Assembly: GCA_022710935.1 (NCBI GenBank)
Contig: JAKLFY010000019.1
Coordinates: 27,280 to 91,279 of the forward strand
DNA: 64,000 nt
Origin: Verrucomicrobiota bacterium
Lineage (GTDB): Bacteria; Verrucomicrobiota; Verrucomicrobiia; Limisphaerales; J093
Reading direction: 5' to 3'
Under the pieces are notes generated by a model. The model searched no databases. It was not told the DNA's origin and saw nothing but the letters and a program-made list of their open reading frames with translations. Each line of letters opens with the position of its first letter. Position 1 is the first letter of the stretch. The position numbers were made by a program, and so were the translations under genes. This document shows, piece by piece, positions 52,073 to 59,458 of this stretch.

Positions 52073-52121
52073 ATCACGCGTCACGCATCACCGGTCAGAC
52101 ACCGCCAGGCACCAATGACCA
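52073..52121 (+). repeat. Degenerate heptanucleotide stretch inside the ATPase domain
   Basis: ATCACGC, GTCACGC, ATCACCG and GTCAGAC run head to tail, then after ten bases ACCAATG and ACCAATC follow. They encode part of a roughly 30-residue insert between the [10 protein letters not shown] strand and YRFDVSDTGPGI. The total leaves the frame intact. Confidence 0.6.
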
Positions 52122-53060
52122 ATCGCTCGCCCCTCCTCCCGTCCTTCGCTACCGCTTCGACGTATCCGACACCGGACCTGGCATTGATGCGGAACTCGAG
52201 GCCAGGCTGTTCCAACCGTTCCAGCAAGGCAGCGAAGGAGTCCGGAAGGGCGGGACGGGGCTTGGGTTGGCGTTGTCGCGTCAGCAAGTCGAGCTGATGG
52301 GCGGCGCGCTGCAGGTCGAGTCGCAACCGGGGAATGGATCGAGGTTCTTCTTCACGATCCCGCTGGCGAGGGGAAAGCCCGGGACCGAAGTCCAGAGTCT
52401 CGGGCGACTTGGCATCGGGACCCGACTGCGAGAAGGCTGCCGGGTCAGCGCGCTTGTCGTGGACGACATTGCGCAGAACCGGGAGGTGCTGTCGCAAATG
52501 CTCGAGGCGATCGGATGCGAGGTGCGCATCGCGGCGAGCGGAGAAGAGGCAATGTCGCTTCTGGCCGAACGGGCCTCGGACATCGTGTTTCTCGATATCC
52601 GGATGCCGGGGATGGACGGCGTCGAGACGGCGCGGCGGATTCGGCGGCAGTGCGGGCCGGACCGGCCGGTGCTGGTGGCGGTTTCGGCGTCGGTTTTGGC
52701 GCACGAGCAGAAGGACTGCATCGAGGCCGGGTTTGCGGATTTCCTGGGCAAGCCGTTCCGATTCGAGCGGATCTGCGAATGCTTGAGGAGGCTGTTGGAC
52801 GCCGAGTTCGAGCCGGCGCCGGGCCCGGAGCCTGAGGCGCCGTGCGCGGGTGAGATCGATGTGAGCGCTCTGCCACCCGAGCTGCTGCGGCGGGCGCTGG
52901 CCGCCGCGGAAGAGAACCGGAGCACGGAGTTGAAGGGGGCCCTGGGCGAGTTGGCGTCGGCAGGCGCGGACGGCGCGCGCCTGGCCCAGGCGCTGCAACC
53001 GCTGGTGCAGAGTTTCGATCTCGACAAGGTTGTCGTCATCCTGCGGCGGATCGTTTCGCC

Positions 53061-54569
53061 ATGAATGCCAAGATCCTGATTGTGGACGATGTGCCGGCGA
53101 ATCTCAGCGCGTTGAGTGACACGCTCGAGCCGGAGGGTTACGAGATCCTGGTCGCCCGCAGCGGCCCGAAAGCGCTCGAGACCGCGGCGCGCGCCCAGCC
53201 CGATCTGATCCTGCTCGACGTGATGATGCCGGGCCTGGACGGCTACGAGACGTGCCGCCGCCTCAAGGCCAACGAACGGACGCGCGGGATCCCAGTCATT
53301 TTCCTGACGGTCCACGACGAGGTCGAGCGCGTGGTCGAGGGTTTCCGGGCCGGTGGAGTGGATTACGTGGGGAAGCCCTTTCAGACCGAGGAACTGCTCA
53401 GCCGGATCCAAACTCACCTCAAGATCCATTTCCTGAGCCTCGAGCTCGAACGGAAGAACGAGCAATTGCAGGCCGAAGTCAACGAACGGCGCCGCGCGGA
53501 GGCCGAGGTCCGCACCCTGGCCCGGCGCGAGGCGGCGCCCTGGGGTTTGGGCGCGCTGGTCGGCCAGAGCGCGTCCATGCACCGGATGATCGAAGAGATC
53601 CGCAAGCTGCTGCAATTCACCTCGGTGCATGTGCTGATCACGGGCGAGAGCGGGACCGGCAAGGAACTGGTGGCGCGGGCCATCCACTTCGAGGGGCCGA
53701 CGGCCCGGGGCCCGTTTGTCGCGGTGAACTGTTCGGCCATCCCCGAGGAACTCGCGGAATCGTGCTTCTTCGGCCACGTGAAGGGCGCTTTCACCAACGC
53801 GGTCCAGGAACGGGCCGGCTACTTCGAACAGGCCGACGGCGGCACGCTGTTTCTGGATGAGGTCGGCGACCTGCCGCCCTCGCTGCAAGGCAATTTGTTG
53901 CGCGTGCTCGAAGACGGACTGGTCGCGCCTGTCGGGTCGTCCCAGACCAAGCACGTCACGTTTCGCGTCTTGTCGGCGACGAACGTGGATTTGCAGCCCG
54001 AGATCGAGGCCAAGAGATTCCGGGCGGACCTTTACTTCCGGCTGAACGGTTTCAGCCTGGCACTGCCGGCGTTGCGGGAGCACAAGGAGGACCTCCCGCT
54101 TCTGGCGTGTCATTTCCTCGAGCGCCTGGCGACCGAGATGGGGATGCGCCCCCCCGCCTTGACCCCGAACGCCTTGGCGGCTCTGGCCGCTTACGATTAT
54201 CCCGGCAACGTGCGCGAACTCAAAAACCTGATCGAACGCGCCCTGATCGAGAGCGGCGGCGGCCAGATCGGCCCTGAACATCTCCACTTCGTTTATCCGG
54301 GGGCAGAGCCTGCGTCGGCCCCAAAAGACTGCGCCGCGAGCCACCCCGAGCGGGCCGGGAAGACGGGGAGCCGACAGTGTGTCGCTGAAGCCAGCGACGA
54401 GGCCAGAATCCTCGAGCATGTCCGCCAGCACGGCGGCATCAACAATGCCGAATGCCGTGACCTGTTGCGCATCGGAATTCAACGCGCCTCCTACCTGTTG
54501 CGCAAACTGCACCGGACCGGCCTGCTCGTGCGCGAGCACTCGCGCAAGTCGGCCAACTACCACGCCTGA
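53061..54569 (+). CDS. Response regulator with AAA+ domain and altered GAFTGA loop
   Basis: 502 residues. Receiver domain 1-120 with Asp10, phosphoacceptor Asp53 and Lys105; a coiled linker 121-165; AAA+ domain with Walker A GESGTGK (195-201), Walker B FLDE (264-267) and R-finger-like RADLYFRLN. The sigma54-contact loop reads GAFTNA (242-247) in place of GAFTGA. The C-terminus (about 445-502, RILEHVRQHGGINNAECRDLLRIGIQRASYLLRKL) is a winged-helix resembling RecG-C/HTH_24, not the usual Fis helix-turn-helix. It starts inside the kinase stop (ATGA). It may no longer act through sigma54; direct activation or repression is possible. Confidence 0.85.
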   Translation: MNAKILIVDDVPANLSALSDTLEPEGYEILVARSGPKALETAARAQPDLILLDVMMPGLDGYETCRRLKANERTRGIPVIFLTVHDEVERVVEGFRAGGVDYVGKPFQTEELLSRIQTHLKIHFLSLELERKNEQLQAEVNERRRAEAEVRTLARREAAPWGLGALVGQSASMHRMIEEIRKLLQFTSVHVLITGESGTGKELVARAIHFEGPTARGPFVAVNCSAIPEELAESCFFGHVKGAFTNAVQERAGYFEQADGGTLFLDEVGDLPPSLQGNLLRVLEDGLVAPVGSSQTKHVTFRVLSATNVDLQPEIEAKRFRADLYFRLNGFSLALPALREHKEDLPLLACHFLERLATEMGMRPPALTPNALAALAAYDYPGNVRELKNLIERALIESGGGQIGPEHLHFVYPGAEPASAPKDCAASHPERAGKTGSRQCVAEASDEARILEHVRQHGGINNAECRDLLRIGIQRASYLLRKLHRTGLLVREHSRKSANYHA

Positions 54570-54585
54570 TAGATCTTCCAGCGCT

Positions 54586-54660
54586 GCGTAGCCGCGGACG
54601 TGAGTCCGCGCCATCTCGCTCCGTCAAAGGCGGGAATCAGCGCCGCGCTGCGAAATACGC
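54586..54660 (+). repeat. Family-C hairpin repeat, copy 2
   Basis: Aligned with 44581-44656; begins with the hairpin CGCGGAC-GTGA-GTCCGCG. It fills the gap between the convergent regulator and sialidase-like genes. Confidence 0.75.
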
Positions 54661-54663
54661 GGG

Positions 54664-55980
54664 TTACCTTGGATCTCCCTCGCGTACCCAGGCCTCGTTG
54701 AAGTGGGCGTGCTTGATCGTCTTCGCCGCCGGATCGCCGTCGACATCCCGCGGCAGGGCGCGGCGATTGAGGTGGAAACTGTAAGTGACGTGCAGCGTGC
54801 CGTCGCGCGCCTGAATGATGCTCGGATAATGGTAGGCGCCGGCTTCGGGGCCGGGCGGGTCGTACTCGAGGCGGCGCCTCCATTTCCAGGTCTTCCCTTC
54901 ATCGTCCGAGATCTGCACGCTCAGGCTGTTGCGGCCTTGCTCGGTATCGTTGCCCACCAGCGCCCAATGGCCGTTGCGCAAGCCGATGATCTCGGCCCCG
55001 GATCCGGGGTTGGGATGGACACTGTCTGTCACGGGCGTCCAGGTCTCTCCCCGGTCGCGCGATTCACTCTGCATCAGCCGATGCGGTGCGGGACCGTTGT
55101 CCCGCATGAGCGTGTAAAGGGAACCGTCCGTCCGCTGGACGATGCTGGGCTGGATGTTGCCGCCGCCGATCAGGGGCGGACTGAAACGCCACGTTGCGCC
55201 CCAGTCGTCCGTAATGGCCATGAGCGAGAAGGAGAAACCATCGTGATACAGGGGCACGATGAGGCGGCGGGCATCGAGCACGAACGGATGCGCCCGCGTC
55301 ATCCAGCCCAGGCGCCGATACAGCTTGTCCGTGGCGTGCTGCCGCATGGCATCGAGATACTCCTGCGCCTCGCGGCGATCCTGCTCAGGCAGGGCGGATT
55401 CCCGGACGAGCTGTTCGAGGGACGGCAGGCGCCGGGCGATCTCGTCCTCGAATTCCTTTCCGGGGGTGATGTGGAGGATGTCCGTCGCGGACCAGCGCGG
55501 CGGGCCGTCGCGATGGTAATCCGAGGCAATGCGGTACTTCATGAGGGCGCTTTCCCACCGGTTGGCCAGGATGGTCGGCCACAACAGCCAAAGCCGGCCC
55601 TCAGGATCGATGAACATCGCGCAATTGGTGTCCGGGTAGCCGGGCGTGTCGGCCATGGTGAACCGTTGGCTCCATTGCCGGGATCCCTTGCGCTTCCGCG
55701 CCCCTTCGATCTTCACGTCGTCCGCGGTGCGCTCGCCCGAGCCGTGAAACCAGCACACCAGCAGGTCGCCCCTCGGCGTTTCGACGATGCACGAGGCGTG
55801 GTTGTGCCACGTCTCGAGTGGAAAGATGATCTCGGCCTCGTGGAATGGCCGCGCGTGTCCGGACTCCGCCGTTTCCCGGCCCGCCTGTGCAGTCGGTAAC
55901 GCGAGGCCCAGGCCGATGGCCGCCGTCGCGGCGCCGAGTCTTAGCCAGGCGACGGCGATCGCAAGCTGGAATGAGGTCAT
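54664..55980 (-). CDS. Exported sialidase/BNR-repeat protein
   Basis: 438 residues from ATG 55980 (an upstream in-frame GTG at 55998 is possible). Signal peptide followed by a six-bladed-propeller sequence. Three Asp-boxes are readable: TDDWGATW, SRDRGETW and SDDEGKTW. A family pattern near the N-terminus (WHNHASCIVETPRGDLLVCWFHGSGE) and GYPDTNCAMFIDPEGRLWLLWP is shared with PF13088 (BNR_2) proteins, which include exo-sialidases but also other hydrolases. The arginine triad of sialidases cannot be confirmed by eye. Confidence 0.8.
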   Translation of the reverse strand: MTSFQLAIAVAWLRLGAATAAIGLGLALPTAQAGRETAESGHARPFHEAEIIFPLETWHNHASCIVETPRGDLLVCWFHGSGERTADDVKIEGARKRKGSRQWSQRFTMADTPGYPDTNCAMFIDPEGRLWLLWPTILANRWESALMKYRIASDYHRDGPPRWSATDILHITPGKEFEDEIARRLPSLEQLVRESALPEQDRREAQEYLDAMRQHATDKLYRRLGWMTRAHPFVLDARRLIVPLYHDGFSFSLMAITDDWGATWRFSPPLIGGGNIQPSIVQRTDGSLYTLMRDNGPAPHRLMQSESRDRGETWTPVTDSVHPNPGSGAEIIGLRNGHWALVGNDTEQGRNSLSVQISDDEGKTWKWRRRLEYDPPGPEAGAYHYPSIIQARDGTLHVTYSFHLNRRALPRDVDGDPAAKTIKHAHFNEAWVREGDPR

Positions 55981-56287
55981 GGACGCTCTCACTATCACGG
56001 CGGACGCGAAACCGCCATATAAAGCGCCAACGCGCCAAACTTGGATGGGAGCGCATCGTTCTTGACCGTGCTTGTTAAGGCCTTAACCATCTATGACCAC
56101 TTCGGCTCTGGTGAGTGCCCGGGGCTCGATCAGGAACTGAAGCCATGGTTCACGCCAAGACGCCAAGACGCCAAGAGAGGAGCTTCGCCCCCTCTGGCCT
56201 TGGCGCCTTTGCGTCTTGGCGTGAGAGGATTGCCCGGCTCAGGCGGCAGACCTCAGAGGTGATTCTCGACGCTACGCAGCAGAGATC
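55981..56287. other. Intergenic region with an 8-bp tandem/hairpin repeat
   Basis: 56150-56228 holds three ACGCCAAG units and, 40 bp later, a GGCGCC-TTTGCGTCTTGGCGTG run, together able to fold into a long imperfect hairpin. Such ACGC-AAG repeats are common dispersed elements in PVC genomes. No coding sequence is seen. Confidence 0.7.
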
Positions 56288-56413
56288 GCCGAACCAGACG
56301 CTGGAGACCAACTGCCGCCCCGCCTCTCCGCTCGATGCTGAGCGCGATTTCGGTCGTGCCGTGTGCGCTCGATCTTGCGCTTCCGGCGGCAGTCGCTCAG
56401 CCTTGCGTTGGCA
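56288..56413 (+). other. attC-like site 1 (126 bp)
   Basis: Begins GCCGAAC and ends GTTGGCA, and the two ~30-bp ends are an imperfect palindrome (AACTGCCGCC on the left, complement of GGCGGCAGT on the right), as in integron attC sites. It is the same length as 63753-63878 and shares its inner GGCGGC-GTCGCT and CGCCCCGC blocks. The next ATG is 56414, the base following the site. Confidence 0.6.
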
Positions 56414-56863
56414 ATGAATACCAATCGCGTCTCTACCGACAAGTGGTCCAATCCGGACACTGAAGTGGCGTTTCGAGAGGGACGTGTGCATTCGTGGCGC
56501 GACGAATGGGACGAGCATTTTCGGAGGTGCGACTCCTGTTCCTTTTTCGCGCCCGTTGCGGACTCATTCGGCATCTGCTGCCGGGCTGTTTCTGAGTTCT
56601 ACACCGAGACTGTGTTGGATGAGTTCACGTGCTGTCATCAGGTCTTGGAAGGGCAAGGGGTTCATAGTTTCAGCGCGGATCCAGCACGGCACTGCAAATG
56701 CCAAGGTGCGTCGTTGAGTGTTTACGAGGATATACTTGCTCGCCTCAACAAACGGTATCAGGAGTGGAGAGGCATTCGCGAACCAGGCGTTCCGCCGAAT
56801 GGCGGCCCCGCCGCGCAGGCTGGCAATTCAGCGGGCACGGAGGGGCCGCCATCGGTGAGCTGA
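56414..56863 (+). CDS. Cysteine-rich hypothetical protein in an integron-type cassette
   Basis: 149 residues. ATG follows attC-like site 1 directly and the last 29 codons lie within attC-like site 2, exactly as for a gene cassette. Six cysteines form a pattern CDSC-x13-CC-x16-CC (residues about 34-75: HFRRCDSCSFF, SFGICCR, EFTCCHQVL) that could bind a metal. The C-terminal residues (PPNGGPAAQAGNSAGTEGPPSVS) are read through the attC stem and are probably not functional. Function unknown. Confidence 0.65.
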   Translation: MNTNRVSTDKWSNPDTEVAFREGRVHSWRDEWDEHFRRCDSCSFFAPVADSFGICCRAVSEFYTETVLDEFTCCHQVLEGQGVHSFSADPARHCKCQGASLSVYEDILARLNKRYQEWRGIREPGVPPNGGPAAQAGNSAGTEGPPSVS

Positions 56864-56873
56864 ATCGTTGGGC
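56777..56873 (+). other. attC-like site 2 (97 bp)
   Basis: Ends in GTTGGGC, a perfect match to the attC core GTTRRRY. Left and right ends pair imperfectly around CGAATGGCGGCCCC and its complement GGGGCCGCCATCGG. It is clearly homologous, in the opposite orientation, to 63167-63263. The stop codon of the cassette gene lies inside it. Confidence 0.65.
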
Positions 56874-57450
56874 GCATGAGCGGAGCCGCGACTGGAAAAG
56901 GCCGGGCAGGACACCGCGGAGGCACGAAGAGCGCGGAGATTCCCAACTGCGTGTTCTCTGCACTGCAATCGTTGAGATTGCTCGCAGGCTGCGAGCGAAT
57001 TCTGCGGTTGAATCGGGCCGCCATGCGTGGCCCCATGCCAAAGCGGTGCTGAAGCACACGCACTCCAAGCGCTCCGCGCTACCGAACACGCTCGTGCCCG
57101 GGCAGCTTCCGTGCAAGGTCCGCGTCTTAGCAGGCCTAAGGTTGACGCGTATGCGCGGCCGCGGGACGGCGGTCGGTGGGCTCGTCAGACCACCTCGCGC
57201 GTCATGCCCTCAGACGACACGTTTTGGTTTGATCATCCGCAACACATCCGTGCGGCTGACGCCGTTTGTCGACAGGGTGTCGGTTCGGCCTGCGGCCGCC
57301 CGGGAAAGCGTCGTCCTTTTCTCCTCGGCGATGCCAACGCCAGAAACCCATTGAAGCAGGCTGTCCGGTCACGTTACGCTTCGCCGATCGGGATAATCGC
57401 GCATGTTTCAACATCAACCGCACAAACAGTGTCCGCGTGCATTCGCCGCC
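56874..57450. other. Intergenic region with repeat F3 copy b
   Basis: 577 bp. 57023-57170 aligns with 20072-20222 (repeat F3). Before it, 56900-56945 is another common dispersed type (ACACCGCGGAGGCACGAAGAG). The stretch 57340-57450 before the next gene is less GC-rich (GATAATCGCGCATGTTTCAACATC) and probably contains its promoter. No gene seen. Confidence 0.65.
57023..57170 (+). repeat. Interspersed repeat F3, copy b
   Basis: Homologous to 20072-20222 and, in its first 40 bp, to 2070-2109 on the other strand. Each F3 copy lies in front of a gene for an exported protein (2107, 20375, 57451). Confidence 0.8.
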
Positions 57451-59448
57451 ATGATTCGATTCGCCCAATGGACCGCTGTATTGGCCATCCTTGTGTCGGC
57501 CCGCGCCGCTGACCCCGCCGCTCCCGCGACGCCCGCGCCTGCCGTCCCGTCCGCCGGCAGCGCCATGAGCGTCCGGACCGACGGCCCAAACGGCCCATGG
57601 CGGATCGAGGGGCGGCGGCAGCGACTCGATCTTGATCCGGCGAACCTCGGGTGTCGGGTTGTCTCAGGCGCGACCGTTTGGCAACTGCGCCCGTCTCAGT
57701 TGGGAGACTTGCGCGTGGTCCACGCCGGCAAGGCAGTTCAACTCGAACTCGCCGCGGCCGGACAAAAGACGATCGCCCCCTATGACACCGGATTTCAGAC
57801 AGGCCTGAAGATCGAGCTCGGCGGCTTCCGCGCCGGGGCCGAACCGCTCGATCTGACGATCCAATTGTTCCTCTGCCTCGAGGGTCCGGACGAAGATCTA
57901 ACGGCTACCGCCATCGCCTCGGACGGCGCCGCGCGGGTCGAGCATTGCGATTGGCCGCCCGGGCTGGCGTCCGAGTCCTTCGATGCCACCGTGGTGCCGT
58001 TCATGCAGGGGATGCTGCTGCCGAAGACCTGGCCGGAAAAGACCTGGCTGTACGACACGCTCAGCTTCGGACGCGGCCTTTACCAGCCGTGGTGGGGCCA
58101 TCAGCAAGGCCGGGCGGCCATGCTGGTGATCCTCGAAACGCCCGACGACGGCGGCTGCCATTTCGAGCATCCGGCCGGCGGTCCAACCCGCATCGGGCCG
58201 CGCTGGGTGAACAGCCTCGGACGCTGGGCCTATCCGCGCCGGGCGCGGCTCTGTTTCCTCGAACAGGGGGACCACGTCGATCTCGCCAAGCGGTACCGTC
58301 GCCACGCACTGGCCACCGGACGCTTCGTGTCGCTGCGCGAGAAGATCGCCCGAAGTCCGCGGGTTGCGAGGCTGATTGGAGCGCCCGTGGTGCACACGAG
58401 CATTCTTTACCACATCCAGCCCGAATCCAGTTACTACAAGAAGGACGACCCGGCGCACAACGACCAACTCGTCACCTTCGAGGCTCGGGCCCGCGAGCTC
58501 GAAGCCCTCGCCTCCCGGGGCGTGACCAATGCCTACGTGCACCTCGATGGCTGGGGCTTCCGCGGCTATGACAACCTGCATCCGGATGTCCTGCCGCCCT
58601 GCCCGCAGGCGGGGGGATGGGAAGGGATGAAGCGTTTTGCCGACGTCTGCGACGCGTTGGGCTTCCTCTTTGCCATCCATGACCAGTACCGCGACTTCTA
58701 CCTCGACGCCCCGTCGTACGACGAGCGCCACACGGTGACCGACGCCGCCGGCAACCGCCCGCTCCACAGCGTCTGGTACGGCGGGCGCCAATCGGTGCTG
58801 TGTTCGAGCCTGGCCCCGGGCCACGTGCGCCGAAACCACACTGCCATCCTCGATCACGGCGTGAAGCTGCGGGGCGCCTATCTCGATGTGTTCTCGGTCG
58901 TGCCGCCCGACGAATGCTACCAGGCCGAGCATCCCGTCACCCGGACCGACTGCCTGCGCTTCCGGGCCGAATGTCTCAACTTCGTCCGGTCCTACGGAGG
59001 GGTCGTCAGCTCGGAAGAGCCCAGCGATTGGTCGGTGCCCTACCTCGACCTGGTCCATCACGGCCCGTTCGCGCTGAGCCCCGGCCCGGGCAGCGGGCCG
59101 GCGATGGGCATCCCGGTGCCGCTGTTCAACCTTGTCTATCACGATGCCCTCCTCATGCCCTGGTCGATGGCACGGGGCGAGTGGGGAATCCCGAGCAAGG
59201 ATCTCGGTTTCCTCCACGCCCTCGCCAACGGCGGCATGCCCTACCTGGGCCTGGACCCGAGTCCCGGCCAGCTTGAACGCGTCCGAACGGTGACCCGGCT
59301 GCACGCCCGGGTCGCCCTCCTTGAAATGACCCGACACGAGTTCCTCGATGCCGGCTGGCGCCGGCAGCGGACGACATTTGCCGACGGGACGCAGGTCACG
59401 ATCGACCTGGACCGCGACGAATGGAAGATCGAGCCGGCGCTGCAGTGA
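57451..59448 (+). CDS. Secreted glycoside-hydrolase-like protein (GH101/DUF5696-type)
   Basis: 665 residues with a signal peptide (WTAVLAILVSARA). N-terminal sandwich to about residue 300, then a TIM-barrel-like domain with NAYVHLDGWGFRGYDNLHPDVLP, LGFLFAIHDQYRDFY, LRGAYLDVFSVVPPDECY and VVSSEEPSDWSVPYLDL, a pattern of acidic residues at barrel strand ends as in endo-alpha-N-acetylgalactosaminidase-like (GH101) and DUF5696 proteins. Lacks the lectin domains of large GH101 enzymes. Substrate uncertain. It precedes valS by 10 bp and is probably co-transcribed with it. Confidence 0.6.
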   Translation: MIRFAQWTAVLAILVSARAADPAAPATPAPAVPSAGSAMSVRTDGPNGPWRIEGRRQRLDLDPANLGCRVVSGATVWQLRPSQLGDLRVVHAGKAVQLELAAAGQKTIAPYDTGFQTGLKIELGGFRAGAEPLDLTIQLFLCLEGPDEDLTATAIASDGAARVEHCDWPPGLASESFDATVVPFMQGMLLPKTWPEKTWLYDTLSFGRGLYQPWWGHQQGRAAMLVILETPDDGGCHFEHPAGGPTRIGPRWVNSLGRWAYPRRARLCFLEQGDHVDLAKRYRRHALATGRFVSLREKIARSPRVARLIGAPVVHTSILYHIQPESSYYKKDDPAHNDQLVTFEARARELEALASRGVTNAYVHLDGWGFRGYDNLHPDVLPPCPQAGGWEGMKRFADVCDALGFLFAIHDQYRDFYLDAPSYDERHTVTDAAGNRPLHSVWYGGRQSVLCSSLAPGHVRRNHTAILDHGVKLRGAYLDVFSVVPPDECYQAEHPVTRTDCLRFRAECLNFVRSYGGVVSSEEPSDWSVPYLDLVHHGPFALSPGPGSGPAMGIPVPLFNLVYHDALLMPWSMARGEWGIPSKDLGFLHALANGGMPYLGLDPSPGQLERVRTVTRLHARVALLEMTRHEFLDAGWRRQRTTFADGTQVTIDLDRDEWKIEPALQ

Positions 59449-59458
59449 CCTTGAGAAC

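Larger units (their letters stand above)
51024..53064 (+). pseudogene. Hybrid histidine kinase fragment: 5' truncated and frameshifted at a heptanucleotide array
   Basis: From about 51264 the text matches the end of a Y_Y_Y domain ([15 protein letters not shown]), a membrane segment, then HisKA with the phosphoacceptor in [17 protein letters not shown]. The expected beta-propeller/Y_Y_Y sensor (about 700 residues) is missing and replaced by repeat DNA. The frame shifts by one base at the 7-bp array 51864-51912; the second frame continues through [25 protein letters not shown] (N box), DTGPGI, GTGLGLALSRQ and a receiver domain with FLDIRMPGMDG. Deleting one 7-bp unit would join the two frames. 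A second, degenerate 7-bp array (52073-52125) lies inside the ATPase domain. The stop overlaps the regulator start (ATGA). Confidence 0.85.

Noticed and set aside
53061..54569. Ordinary NtrC-family sigma54 activator
   Set aside because: GAFTNA in place of GAFTGA and a non-Fis C-terminus make the plain label misleading.
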